A stretch of 64,000 nt of DNA from Sipunculus nudus (GCA_026874595.1 CM049322.1:42274340-42338339); one strand, 5' to 3'; counted from the stretch's first letter, positions 33,596 to 45,769 are shown. A program made the numbers and translations. Notes: a model not told the origin generated them from the letters alone.

Positions 33596-33838
33596 ATGGA
33601 CAGCTGAGGGGTAAAACGCTTGGCTCTCTCCGCTGGCGACCCGGGTTCGAACCCAGGCGTGGCCATGATAGTGGGTTGTAGTGCCCCCCCCCCCCCCCCC
33701 CACGGCCGGTGGTTTTCTCCGGGTTCTCCGGTTTCCTCCACTCCAGATACTACCGTACGCCACCACCTGAGCCATGGAGAGTGCCTAGATTAGTTATAGT
33801 ACCTATTTGTATAATCCATGTAAAATAAATATGTTTAT
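33596..33838 (+). mobile_element. tRNA-derived SINE, second family
   Basis: tRNA-like head: A-box-like AGCTGAGGGGTAAAACGC at about 33602 and a perfect B-box GGTTCGAACCC at 33644-33654. A poly-C run (about 33682-33702) follows, then a body with 'ggttttctccgggttctccg' and 'gtttcctccactcc', and a 'gtaaaataaatatg' end. The body motif recurs in many invertebrate SINEs (from memory, not checked). A related head on the minus strand is at 34465-34522. Confidence 0.8.
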
Positions 33839-36490
33839 ATTACATTAAAAAATGGTAGAGTTTTGATGCACATCTTGGTTAAACATTATTATTTCAATGA
33901 TGGATCAGCGAACTTTGCAAATGGTCCAGATTGAAAATGAAATACAACATTTTGTGTTTCAGCCAAATGCGTCGAGATGCCCGTGAATGGATTTTAAATG
34001 TTGCAGGGTAATGAATAATTGTGTACTATCAGATTCATTACCACGTTTAATTATAATTTTGAGCTGGGCTGGACCGGACCGCTCACATATCCTTCTGCGT
34101 GGAATAAGGGTTTCTGTTTTCGCGCCTCTGGACTGTCCCCCTCAAATGACCATAAACATAAATAACGATTCCTGGAATTTATGGAATGCCGGCAGAAGAA
34201 CCTGATCCAGTTCCTTTGGACAGAGTTAACAAACTATTGTAATTGAGACTCGTGGATAGAAAAGACCAATACGTGATCTCACATGGTGCATTGGAGTGCA
34301 TTATTTTGAAAATACACTTGAAAACTGCATTTATTTTACCTGTAATGTTCAGTCAATTAAACAACCAATGGCTCGGATGGTGGTATCAATTTTCTATATG
34401 GGCGGAGGAAACCAAGGATCGGTTCAAACACTGACTTTGCATGGGCGATAACAACCTCTTTTCCAGGCTGGGGACCGAATCCCTGGTCTCCAGTGGAGAG
34501 AGCCGAGCGTTTTACCACTCGACATATTTTTTGACCAGTTATTACTTAATGTGCCCACAAGGTCTCTTAGCCAATAATCTCGATTTTCTTTACTCCTCCA
34601 CTGCTTATAATATCTTTTGAAACTCATTATGTATGAAAGATATATATCACGCCAAAATAATATTATTATTAATTTTCAAGCCAACACGCAATTTTTTATT
34701 ATTAATTAGCATCAATCTAAACATTTCACGCTGTTATATTTTTACTGTCGTGTCCTGCGTTGTAAATCTCTACATCTGTATTACATAGTATATAGAAAAA
34801 CTCTGGTATTATAAAACATTAATATCTATTGATAAAGGTTTTCATAATTTCCAAGGTTACTTTATCCCGTTAAACTACAAATTTTGTATTATCTATCTGG
34901 TTCTATTTACCACTGGAATGCTACGATATAACGTAAAACTTTAACGTAAAACTAATTCAATTTCATATATTATGGATTTATATTTTGTATATTTATAGGT
35001 CGGGCAGAATACTACAAGCACGTGCCCCGAGCGGACACGCATTTTCGCTACCTCTCTGGAAATCTACTTTAATTTCAGGTGCACTAAATACTGAAATCAA
35101 CCCAATAAAAGAGTTGACAACCTAGGTTTTGTTTGTGAAAAGAACTCCGTCGCTAGTCCACTAAACTGGCGATGCCAGGTCTTTTTTTAACGTTTTTCTA
35201 CTAAAATGTGCAATCTTGAAACGTGATTCCATGTAGGACTACCGATATAGGTAACTCAGTGCCTGCTCTTATCACTAAATAGACGACCAGAGAGCCGTAT
35301 ATAAGTTATCAGTTATTGCAACATGTGGCGGTATCTGTTTTAAGCGTTGCGCCAAAGCAAGAGCTTTCTTCATGCAGGAAGAAATTATTCTTATTCTTAA
35401 GCATTGCTTCGACTGGGCCAGTCTACAAGTTAACCTGTATTCGTGAGCCCAGTGTAACAAAAAATATGTCGAGAGAGGATACTAACGCAACGTTAATCCT
35501 AAAGTAGTCAAACTTGAAGATACTAGTGAGACTTGTATACCTATCTTTGGGGATAAGTTAATGGGATTGCTATGTTAGCAAATGTTAAAAAGGCATGCAT
35601 GCAAGCATGTCTGTGAAGCCAGTGTGTGTGGCTAAGTGTATACAAATATACGTTACACTTGACACTGCAGAGAGTTAGAAAGTCTCTGCGGGAGATGTGA
35701 GTGATACGTGCATGTGAGGTTCATATATTTTAGATCTTTCATCCTGTAAAAATATTTTCCTGAAGGAGCTGTTGGCAATGCGCAAATGTTAAAAAATCAC
35801 TTTAACCGTAACATTTTTGTTCTCATATTACCTTGACCTAAATAACCTCTATGCATATGACTGATTTTATTAATGTACCTGTTTTAAATTATATTAGTGT
35901 ATTCTCATCTATCCATCATATCTCACAAATTGATACAAATATTATTCTATGAATCCATAGTACCGTGGAAATGATGCTGCTAAACTACTACTACAGCTAT
36001 TACTACAACTACTATACTTTAACTAGTATTATTATTAAAAGTAGTACTAGTAGTAGTTGTAGTATAGCAGCAGAAGCAATAATTGCAGTATTATTGGTTC
36101 AATTTTATGATATTTTGTGTTAGTTATTTTATTTGAATGTTACTCCATAATTATTTGCGATATACATAAAATACCTCTATCTTCATTTGTATTAGAATAT
36201 TATTCTTACCTTAGTTCTCTTTAGCATCATTAGTAATGGTCAACAAACCATTGGCAAGTGTGTGTGAGAGTGTGTGGGGGGGGGGGGGGGGACAGAAAAC
36301 TTGAGTACGTGGGCTCATGTATCGAATAGTGCATAAAAAGATAAAGCATTTTTGTTTATTTTTTCTGACCATGTGCAGTTATATGTGCAAATTTATGTAT
36401 GCAACTTCGTCTCCCTGTACGTGCATACATTTTCTTTAAACCCATACTTCTTAAGACGCCATTGAAAAAGAAAATCGTATAAAACTTAAA
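33839..36490. other. Intergenic DNA, no gene recognised
   Basis: Apart from the SINE head at 34465-34522, the only structure is ACT/AGT trinucleotide patches at about 35985-36065 that could fold back, and a poly-G run at 36277-36291. Confidence 0.5.
34465..34522 (-). mobile_element. tRNA-like SINE head, second family
   Basis: On the minus strand 'gagtggtaaaacgctcggct' and 'gggattcggtcccc' match the head of the SINE at 33596 (gaggggtaaaacgcttggct, ggttcgaaccc). The body does not follow, so this is a truncated or different composite copy. Confidence 0.6.
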
Positions 36491-36829
36491 CTCTGCATTC
36501 TAATGAATGCAAGCCTCTCCTTTTTTCGCCCTACATTTCGAAGTCCATTCGTGCATAAGTGACCGTATGTTTGTGAATATTCCTTAATGACGTTTCCGAA
36601 TCCGGTTCTCGTGCCGGATCATCACGAATACCTTAGCGATACTTCATTGGCCCATTCCCAAAATGCACTGAGAATTCCATGAGATTTTGCTCTTGATTGC
36701 TGAGTTATGTTGTAAATACACATACCCATCCTATCACACAAACACCTACACACATGAAAAAAAAAATATACACACTGACAAACTTGAATGAACGCATGCC
36801 CATCTCCCGAAAGCAAAAAAATGTAATAC
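36491..36829 (+). repeat. LINE-tail-like dispersed repeat, copy 3
   Basis: The longest of the four copies, opening 'gaatgcaagcctctcc' and closing 'gaacgcatgcccatctcccg', with the A/C-rich 'cacacaaacacctacacac' stretch before the end. Confidence 0.55.
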
Positions 36830-37604
36830 ATGTTGGCTTACGATATCCATGTTATATGATCCGAAGCTACTCATAGCCCCTCTGAGTACCTGGAATACGT
36901 TTAATCATCATATTGACAACTTTTGCAAATAATATTAAGAGTATCATACTAACTAAAATATCATGTGTCAATAACACTTCTATGATGACATAGTAGAGAG
37001 AGAGTAAACTGATTGATATGGGCGTATACAATGTGTACACTGAAAAAAAAAACAGCGCTTATCTTTAAAACGCCGCAATATCCCGCATACACTGTCATAT
37101 GTACATAGTTCCAACCAATCTCCTTTCATAAAAATTATTTGATTGACATGTTTAATTTCATTGTGAATACGTGATGTTATTGTTGTTGTTGTTGTTATTA
37201 TTATTATCATTACTATTGTTTTTATTATTATTATAAATAGTAGTAGTGGTAGTAGTAGTAGTAGTGGTAGTAGTTGAAGTAGAAGTAGCAATTTCTTTCT
37301 TAATTTTTCATATGTTTTTTACACTTTTTTAATTTATTTTATTATTTTCATTTGTTCTACTACCACAATCTATATAAACTGCTCCTGTAAACTATGTACA
37401 TGATTCAATGGTGATGTACATTGATTCTTCCGCTGCAGCTGGGATCTGCTTGTTTTCTTGCTGGTTTGATAGCTTAAGGTAAGGATGGGGGTGGTTTATC
37501 AGGCCCGCTTAAATGGTGTTAATTACTCAATTCAGGTTTCAGTTGTTTTGGATTTTGTACGTCTTAGTGTTTTGTATTGTTATTTTAATATACATGACTA
37601 ACTC
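36830..37604. other. Intergenic DNA with trinucleotide tract
   Basis: (TTG)n, (ATT)n and (AGT)n patches at 37178-37290. Nothing else recognised. Confidence 0.5.
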
Positions 37605-37985
37605 CTTCAAGTCCCAGTCTTTTGGAACTCGATTCCAAGTCCTTGTCCAGTGTGTTTTACTGAAGCACCTTTAAATTCTAATTTAAGATCATTATGGGTA
37701 TTTGTAAGTAGGTCTACACAAGGTTTTTACATTAATATTGAATTACAGCCAAATTCCAATGCAGGGACTGAGTTTGGTACATCGTTTTAACTTACTTTGA
37801 AACAATCAGTCATTTGTTCGCGCGTGTTAGTCTTTATGGTGACAGACGTTTTTGTTTTGCTGGACTCGAGATGGACTAGGCCTGATTTCAGGAGTCCTGG
37901 CCTACGAGTACGAGTACAAGTTCGAGTCCTGGACCCCCGAATCCAAGTCCATGAAAAAGTGGACTCGAGTCCGGACTGGCTTCCT
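37605..37985. repeat. GAGTCC-type dispersed repeat, copy 2
   Basis: 'ctcgattccaagtccttgtc' near 37628, and 'tggactcgagatggactagg' to 'gtggactcgagtccggactg' at 37861-37980. Motif content and the 'gctggactcg(a/g)gatg' word are shared with 38970, and the short unit is shared with the minisatellite at 12585-12800. Confidence 0.6.
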
Positions 37986-38209
37986 ACATCACTGGTACAG
38001 TAGCAAACAAGACAACACAATATTCGACTAATCCAAACCACAGAACGACTGTCTCTAAAATTATGATAATATTTATACGAGTGACTAGACTGGGAAATAT
38101 TATATGAGTAGAGGAACAACATATGTATACGACAATGATGATTAGACAATGCATTTATGTACTCTTTTGTATGGATGTACCATTTCGAATATTAATAGTA
38201 TTTATTAAT

Positions 38210-38212
<3 letters not shown>

Positions 38213-38268
<56 letters not shown>
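38213..38268. repeat. (TA)n(TG)n microsatellite
   Basis: TA run followed by TG run. Confidence 0.97.
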
Positions 38269-38677
38269 ATTCATTGTATTATAGTAAGAAATAAAGGTCA
38301 TGTGACATATCTATATATAGACAGATCATCGTATGGCTGATAGCGAATGACGAGGTAAATAATATTACATAATTGACTAATAGCGTGTTCTGTTGATAAA
38401 CGGTTAAATTTAACAACGATTTAAATGTTAACAGATCACGCCCTCTTAATAAAATATAAGTAAAAAAAAAATAACAGAAATCCTGTAAATATCTGTTTGT
38501 CTGTAAATAACCTCTGTCAATCTCCACCAGAGGTCGCCCAGATCCGTTCGTATTCGGGAGCAATATGACACACATTTGCTCTTAAGAGCACTGTGGGGCA
38601 ACAAATCTGTTTCACACACACATACATGTATTAAAACCAATGACCATGTTATATGGACACAGTGGTTAACAGTGACG

Positions 38678-39110
38678 TAGTCGAGTCCACACCAGCCGAA
38701 TCCTGGTGCAAGTCCGAATCTTTGTGGTACTAGTCCAAGTCCACCTTCTTCGAGTCCGAGTCACCTGCAGATCGAGTCAAATCAAAGTCTTTTTATAAAA
38801 AATGATAAAATGTTATTTTTTAATTTTAAATTTTTAGCAACCTCCCTTTAATTTAGCTCCCGGTGCAGACCAGACGTTTGGTATTAACAATATTTTTTCT
38901 GTAATATTATGTCAGCAGTTCGCATATGTATGTAATGTTTTAACGGTTGATGGCAGAACTTTCCTTCTGCTGGACTCGGGATGAATTCGGCCTGTATTAT
39001 TCTAGAGTTTGCCACCGAGTAAAAGTCCAATTCCAGAAATCTCGAGTCAAAGTATTAGTCCGAGTACCAGAGTATGTGGACTGCAGCCCAGAATCGAGTC
39101 CTTCTTTACT
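38678..39110. repeat. GAGTCC-type dispersed repeat, copy 3
   Basis: 'cgagtccacaccagccgaat' through 'cgagtccgagtcacctgcag' (38682-38769), an AT-rich middle, then 'ctggactcgggatgaattcg' and further gagtc words to 39110. The middle ('gctcccggtgcagac', 'tttggtattaac') matches 12404-12455. Confidence 0.6.
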
Positions 39111-39484
39111 GGCGGGTTTATTCATGAGGTTAATGTACACCCCTCCTTCGCCCTGGAGATTACTATAGCGTGGCTGGTATCATATTCGCGGGGTGAAGAT
39201 TTTCCCGAGGGCTTCATTTTTGCGATCTCAACATACAATACTTTACACAGATTATATCCATTATTACATGAATTATTCAATATGCGAACAAATTCTTGAA
39301 CATTTTTAAGGGGCCTTAAGGAAAAAAGTTTTGTTCCTTATATGCAAAAGTATCAATATATAAATAATAATATTAATATTAATATTAATAAAATGAACTC
39401 TTGACGAAGTACTCTTTCATTAAGTGATTTATCAGACATATTATTTTTGTTATTACTATTTTTTCAATAGGTATTATGTCAAGC
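39111..39484. other. Intergenic DNA, nothing recognised
   Basis: A short (AATATT)n patch near 39367-39389 only. Confidence 0.4.
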
Positions 39485-39835
39485 TAAAGGGGTGTTTCTG
39501 TGTGCGCGTATATGCGTGCAAAATCGCTCATTTGAATTTTTAAATGGGGTGTTTCCATGTTCCAGTCAGCGTATATGCGTATATGTGTGAAAATCGCAAC
39601 AGGAGCGATATTAGCGCATAGGGCTGCGTGAACTCGGGCGGGGGGGGGGGGGGGGGGGTGATTCGAGGTAAAATGACGTCAATTCAGCGTTTTTTTTTTA
39701 TGGAGGGCCTGCTCGACCCACTGTACAAATGTATTAGTTTGCCAGTTCAAGCATATACGCATATACGGGCACATGGAAACACACCTATTTTTCACGAATT
39801 TTCGCATATACCCGCACATGGAAACAAACCTTTAC
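39485..39835. mobile_element. Short foldback element with GTTTCCATGTGC ends
   Basis: The left side has 'ggtgtttccatgttcc' followed by 'cagcgtatatgcgtatatg'. The right side has the inverse, 'catatacgggcacatggaaacacacc', repeated once more as 'catatacccgcacatggaaacaaacc'. A weaker second left repeat begins at 39489. A poly-G run (39640-39658) lies in the middle. No coding capacity. I infer a MITE-like element with doubled terminal repeats. Confidence 0.65.
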
Positions 39836-41391
39836 CAGATAATTACTCGGTGTGACCACATGTGAATCATACTTTTCATTCGCTGTATTCGTTGACGTTA
39901 ATATGACTTCAAAGCATTTAATTAACATTTTAATAAAAAAAAATAAATATCGCTGATAAAAGATAGATATTACTCATTACTGCTAAAAGGAATTTCACCG
40001 TCATTATGAAAATAGCCATGTTTCCTATAATCAAAGTGGCCCCCATAAAAGCTTCTGACATTCTCCGCCAGAGGTCAGTTCGACCTGAGTTCATGGGTAA
40101 AGACTTGCACCTCTGTTTATGAAGATACCAGCCGATAAATCCGGTATACCGGGCTGTTTACCGGGGTTGGGGAGATATATTTACTGATATGTTGAATCTT
40201 GGATCTTTTTTATTCTAAAAGTTAAAAGAAAATACAGATTTTTAGTGGGATACTTTCTGAATAAGATATGTACAAATATTTTTTTTCAGTTATTTTGTGG
40301 CGCTGTGCTCGTGGCAAAAGAAAAAAAAAACATACCCTGGAATGTTTACCTTGACCTGGTCATGTCGAACCGGAATGAGACGCGGGGGTATTCTGTGTTT
40401 CGTTGATATTTAACCGGTTTCTATCGTTGGAATTATAAAGAATAGGTTCATGTGAGGAACACATGTAAAATTAAATGTACGTTGCAAGGAAACTGTTCCT
40501 GAAGAAAGAATTATAAATATGCATACATCGTAAGTAGCAGAAGCGAGCCCACCGGGACTCCATGGAGAAGTTCCGTATCCCATTTTCAGCTACCGCAAAC
40601 TTTTTTTTCTTCGTATCAGACAGATTTTGAAGCCTTAAACACCGCCGCCACCCCACCCCACCCAAGTTTTTTTTCCTGAAATTGGGACCTGGAATTAGGT
40701 TTTGCCATAAATCCTCATGGTATGAACTATCCATTTAATAAAACGAGAAACATGTGTTTTCCCTTTTACTGACAACGCAGGTGGCTTAGAGCGTCGTTCA
40801 AATGTAAGGCCAAACATGCTCAAATCCCTCACTGAAAGCAAGCGTTATTCATATGTACAATAGTCCTTAATGTTTGAGGTTGAGCGAATTAACATTCTGG
40901 TGATTGCCGAAGGCAGTTCGGCTGTGCTCGGTCTAACCTCCGTGCAAGTCAGTAAAAACGGAAAATCACTCAAGATTATATGTACATTAAAAATTATTTA
41001 TTCTCATATCGCCTATGTCGCTGCGGGTATAATAACCTTTAAAATGATGTATTGCACAGTATTATACACAACGCGGTTTTAGAGAACATTGCTAACAAAG
41101 GTGGACCGAATTCCTTTGATAAGTATTAGATATCAACTATGTTTTTTGTCGAAATTCATTCATATTATCATGCAAAACGCTTATTACTGTGGATGTTGCG
41201 TAATCCAAAATCGTATTCTCTCATGGAAACATTTTTGTGGATTTTGGCGGTACATTTTATTGCATCTCACCTGAACAATCCGGCTTATATCCTGCACTGG
41301 CCGATACTCATTGCGATAGATATTGTGTATACTGCCTTAAAGAATTTATTATGAATATAGTAGTGAAAGGCACAGCTCTGTAACAGGAAAA
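39836..41391. other. Intergenic DNA, no gene recognised
   Basis: Open frames near 40870-41350 have no domain or splice support. Confidence 0.5.
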
Positions 41392-43385
41392 GTGATATAA
41401 TGGTTATGAACAACATAACCCAAAGGAGTCATGGTATCATGGTAATGCCCAACATCCCTTAAGGAGTCTTGCTATAATGGCAAAGCCAGACATCACATAA
41501 GGGGTCGTGGTATAAAGGTAAGACCAAACATCACTTTATGAGTTATGGTATAATGGCAAAGCCCAATATCACATCAGGAGTCAAGGTATAATGGTATGGC
41601 CCTATATCACATCAGGAGTCAAGGTATAATGGTATGGCCCTATATCACATCAGGAGTCATGGTATAATGGTAAGGCAAGACAGCACATTAGGACTCATGC
41701 TATAATGGTAAGGCCCAATATCACATTAGGAGTCAAGGTATAATGGTAAGGTCAAACATCACATTAGGAGTCATGGTATAATGGTAAGGCCAAACATCAC
41801 ATTAGGAGTCAAGGTATAATGGTAAGGCCAAACATCACATTGGGAGTTATTGTGTAATGGTTAGGCCCAACATCACACTAGGAGTCATGGTAGGCCTATA
41901 ATAGTAAAGCCCTACATCATATCGGGAGTTATTGAGTAATGGTTAGGCCCAATGTCACATTATGAGTCATGGTGTTATGGTAGGGCCCAACAACACATTA
42001 GGAGTCATGGTATAATGGTAAGGCCCAACATCACATTAGAAGTCATGGTATAATGGTAAGGCCCGACATCACTTTAGGACTAATGGTATAATGGTAAGAC
42101 CAAACATCACATTGGGATTCATGGTATAATGGCAAGGGCCAACATCACATTAGGAGTCATGGTATAATGGTAAGGCCCGACATCACTTTAGGACTCATTG
42201 TATAATGGTATACGACCCAACATCACATCGGGAGTTATTGTGTAATGGTTAGGCCCAACATCACACTAGGAGTCATGGTAGGCCTATAATAGTAAGGCCC
42301 TACATCATATCGGGAGTTATTAAGTAATGGTTAGGCCCAATGTCACATTATGAGTCATGGTGTTATGGTAGGGCCCAACAACACATTAGGAGTCATGGTA
42401 TAATGGTAAGGCCCAACATCACATTAGGAGTCATGGTATAATGGTAAGGCCCGACATCACGTTAGGACTAATGGTATAATGGTAAGACCAAACATCACAT
42501 TGGGATTCATGGTAAAATGGTAAGGCCCAATGTCACATTAGGAGTCATGGTATAATGGTAAGGCTCAACATCACATTAGGAGTCATGGTATAATGGTAAG
42601 GCCCAACATCACATTAGGAGTCAAGCTATAATGGTAAGACCAAACATCACTTTAGGACTCATGTTATAATGGTAAGACCAAACATCACATTTGGATTCAT
42701 GGTATAATGGTAAGACCCAATGTCACATTAGGAGTCATGGTATAATGGTAAGGGCCAACATCACATTAGGAGTCATGGTATAATGGTAAGGCCCGACATT
42801 ACTTTAGGACTAATGGTATAATGGTAAGACCAAACATCACATTGGGATTCATGGTATAATGGTAAGGCCCAATGTCACATTAGGAGTCATGGTATAATGG
42901 TAAGGCCCAACATCACATTAGGAGTCATGGTATAATGGTAAGGCCCGACATTACTTTAGGACTAATGGTATAATTGTAAGACCAAACATCACATTGGGAT
43001 TCATGGTATAATGGTAAGGCCCAATGTCACATTAGGAGTCTTGGTATAATGGTAAGGCCCAACATCACATTAGGAGTCATGGTATAATGGTAAGGCCCAA
43101 CATCACTTTAGGACTAATGGTATAATGGTAAGACCAAATATCACATTGGGATTCATGGTATATTGGTAAGGCCCAATGTCACATTAGGAGTCATGGTATA
43201 ACGGTAAGGCCCAACAACACATTAGGAGTCATGATATAATGGTAAGGCCCTGCATCGCATAGGGAGTTAAGGTATAATCGTGAAACCCTACATCACATTA
43301 GAAATCGGAGGATACTGTTAAGGGCAACACCACATTGGTAGTCATGGTATAATGGCTGGCATAATGGCACGGTACAATGGAGTCG
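41392..43385. repeat. 38-bp minisatellite, ~50 copies, higher-order structure
   Basis: The basic unit is about catcacattaggagtcatgg + tataatggtaaggccca (38 bp). Units diverge toward both edges and are most regular inside. The variant 'ggactaatgg'/'ggactcatg' recurs at 42655, 42807, 42959 and 43111, an exact 152-bp (four-unit) period. A block with 'ggcctataatagtaa(a/g)gccctacat' at about 41840-42120 recurs at 42228-42510, a 388-bp shift. No long open frame. Such arrays grow by unequal exchange. Confidence 0.95.
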
Positions 43386-43559
43386 TATACAATTGTCAGG
43401 GCTACTCCTCGCTGAGCGTTATGTCATAGTGGTAGTGGCTCTGATACATTTAGAATCATGGTAGACCCAACACCGAATTATGAGATGTCATATAAAAGTA
43501 AGCCCCCAAACCACACTGAGAATCTATGTTAAATTTAACAAATGAGGGTGGAGTATAAC
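43386..43559. repeat. Eroded edge of the minisatellite
   Basis: Words such as 'aatcatggtagacccaacac' and 'atcacatt' continue at low similarity to about 43475, then fade. Confidence 0.5.
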
Positions 43560-43690
43560 AGCTACGGCCCAGAGTTTTTGCTGGACGTTATGGAGCATGG
43601 GAGACTACCCCGGACATGTTCAGTAAGGGTGTCGGTTCGCGTCCCCCGTGCATTGTACTACGTCAGGAAACCTTTGGCAAAGGTCGTGAC
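43560..43690 (+). other. Possible tRNA-related SINE remnant
   Basis: 'ggttcgcgtccccc' near 43632 resembles a pol III B-box and is followed by body-like DNA ('gcattgtactacgtcagg'). No clean A-box at the right distance. Weak. Confidence 0.25.
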
Positions 43691-44065
43691 CACTAATTGG
43701 AGTTGACGTTGGATAATTGGTTATATCTGGAGTGGTTGAACAATACGGACACAGACCTGCGATTATAAAATAGGCTGTTTGTCTGTTCCCACAGACAGTT
43801 AACTTGCACATCAGGGTTGCACATGAAAGGGTTTCTTTTTCTCTTACGTAATGACGATGTGGTAAACAAACCTATAAATAACAATTAATCCGGTCACTGT
43901 AGCGTCCCATGAGACGGTTGATGCGACAGTATACGATAAATTCACTCACAAAAACCGACCTACAAGGACGCTGATTACTTCCATGTGCTGAGGCCAAAGC
44001 AAAGACATTGTGGAGGTTTGTTTAATATTACATGTGAATGCATTAGTCTAATGGTATATATTTAC

Positions 44066-44116
<51 letters not shown>

Positions 44117-44249
44117 TTATATAGGTATAAATAGAGGCATTCATTTGTCGTTTTAAATGTTATATATTATATCTACAACCATATATTATTTTACATATAA
44201 TTATATTAAAACATATAATGATAAATTTAAATATCAATAATTAACAATG

Positions 44250-44313
<64 letters not shown>

Positions 44314-44749
44314 ATATATATAAAGTCGGTTATTATTCGCTTTCTTTCAAATAAAAAACAAAATGTTTATTTGTTCGCATTTTAAGTAAAGAATTTCTTG
44401 CTGTTGTGAAAACTGATCCAGGGAGAAATCGTTGAGCACTTTCTCCCTCCTTCCTTATTCGTATGGGGACCTATATAGAGTCGAGTGGTAACAAATTCGG
44501 CTCACTCTGAAAAAAAAAAACTGAGCTTGGAGTCTTAAAGGTCCCTTGTTATTTATAAGCAAACGTTGCAAGTGCTGGTCTGTAAAGTTCTATCTTTTTC
44601 ACTGTTATCACGATTGAATTTAAATAGTTTAGCTAGGTTTAATTCCTAATTAAAAATAGGCCATAAGTTGCTACGCAAATATGTAAACACACGAAGCCTA
44701 TAATTTCGTTAATAAATCATGAATGCATATTCAGGTTGTTAATAGAATG
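43691..44749. other. AT-rich DNA upstream of the dehydrogenase gene
   Basis: (TA)n at 44069-44112 and (CA)n(TA)n at 44250-44307. No other structure seen. Confidence 0.6.
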
Positions 44750-44968
44750 CTATATAAGGGTAATTTCCAGTGGCGCCTAAACGTGTCGTAACTGTTGCAG
44801 CTATTAACGTTACACACGGCGTTAAAAAAAACGCGACGGTGAAAACCTTATATCCGCGTCTGTGGTCATACGCGTTGCATTGTGGGAGTGGCTACCGAGC
44901 TTAGCGAGCGCTTTCTCTCCTCATCGTCTGCTTAAGTTTGTTTCCTTGACAACGCGCCGACGAGCAAC
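44750..44968 (+). promoter_or_regulatory. CpG-rich promoter and 5' leader of the dehydrogenase gene
   Basis: This is one of the most CpG-dense stretches of the window, ending at the start codon at 44969. A TATATAAG lies at 44751-44758. 'gcgttgcattgtgggagtgg' lies near 44872 and a pyrimidine-rich 'gctttctctcctcatcg' (possible initiator) at about 44910. CpG retention in an otherwise CpG-poor region points to an unmethylated promoter. The exact start site is not determined. Confidence 0.6.
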
Positions 44969-45064
44969 ATGAACAGACGGGTGGAACTTCAAGCTTTTGG
45001 ACAACCCGTGGTCATTGCCGACCGGCCAATGCCCAAACTGCCGGCAGATGGCGTCATTGTTAAG
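44969..45064 (+). CDS. Zinc-type alcohol dehydrogenase (MDR family), exon 1
   Basis: The ATG at 44969 ('gagcaacATG') opens 32 codons beginning MNRRVELQAFGQPVV and ending LPADGVIVK. They are followed directly by the donor AAG|gtaatt at 45065. This is the N-terminal strand of the GroES-like domain of medium-chain dehydrogenases/reductases, where an xxFGxPLxIxDxPxPxPxxxxVLVK pattern is typical. The exon ends in phase 0 and joins exon 2 at 63938 without a shift. The family oxidises alcohols or reduces aldehydes with NAD(P) and a catalytic zinc, usually in the cytosol. The final isozyme and substrate cannot be told from 53 residues. The CpG-rich region upstream supports the start. Confidence 0.85.
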
Positions 45065-45344
45065 GTAATTAACCAGCTGCTCAAATTAACAAAAACTTAT
45101 CGTTAACTACCCAACAAAGTTAAATGACTGATGACTGAGCAATTTTGGTGTTTATTTGATTATAAGTGTCGCCTGAAGGTATAATCAAATTAAACATTAC
45201 GCATTCTGTAAAATAACATTAAATTGTGCATAATACCTTATTAAAAATGTAAACAGATAGTTGAATAGGGAATCCTTAATCTTTATTTTATTGGATTTAA
45301 TCAGTGGCGTCAATTTTTCTTCCAGGGTGGGGGATGACTTTGTA

Positions 45345-45358
45345 TACATATATATATA

Positions 45359-45408
<50 letters not shown>

Positions 45409-45473
45409 AATATATATATATATATATATTTGTATATACATTTTCCATTGTCTCTGAGTGACATATTCAACTC

Positions 45474-45527
<54 letters not shown>
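45345..45527. repeat. Two (TA)n tracts flanking the ribozyme hairpin (left)
   Basis: TA runs at about 45345-45429 (with a CACACAAA interruption) and 45476-45527. Confidence 0.95.
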
Positions 45528-45532
<5 letters not shown>

Positions 45533-45621
45533 GAAGGTAATGTTACCCTCCGATGTAAAGTGCTCTATGGCCTACAGACTAGGCCAGAGCGGTATAACTC
45601 TGAAGAAAAACAACACTGTAA

Positions 45622-45669
45622 ATTTACAACAGTCTGTTTCATGGGATGCGACCCGATCATCAGGTGAAT
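45622..45669 (-). ncRNA. Hammerhead ribozyme, left arm
   Basis: On the minus strand: ATTCAC, CTGATGA, TC, GGG...CCC (loop TCGCAT), AT, GAA, ACA-GAC-TGT (stem III with GAC triloop), T (cleavage site, GUU triplet), GTAAAT. The core is complete. Compared with the right arm it has one stem II pair lost (C:A) and one stem I mismatch (C:A), so it should be weaker. Confidence 0.65.
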
Positions 45670-45695
45670 GTGGTTAGAATCGACATTCTAACCAC

Positions 45696-45743
45696 ATTCA
45701 CCTGATGATCGGGTCGCATCCCGTGAAACAGACTGTTGTGAAT
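45696..45743 (+). ncRNA. Hammerhead ribozyme, right arm (best fold in the window)
   Basis: Plus strand: stem I ATTCAC (45696-45701) pairs perfectly with GTGAAT (45738-45743). The core CTGATGA is at 45702-45708. Stem II CGGG (45710-45713) pairs with CCCG (45720-45723) over a TCGCAT loop. Core GAA is at 45725-45727. Stem III ACA/TGT has a GAC triloop. The cleavage-site T is 45737 in a GUU (NUH) triplet. All invariant core bases are present. Only the U:U at the base of stem II is atypical. It is type I, with stem I open, and the short stem III resembles that reported for Penelope-associated hammerheads. Confidence 0.78.
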
Positions 45744-45767
45744 TTACAGTTTTGTTTTTCTTCAGAG

Positions 45768-45769
<2 letters not shown>

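Noticed and set aside
41392-43385. CRISPR-like array
   Set aside because: Units are contiguous, with no unique spacers between repeats, and the genome is eukaryotic. It is a minisatellite.
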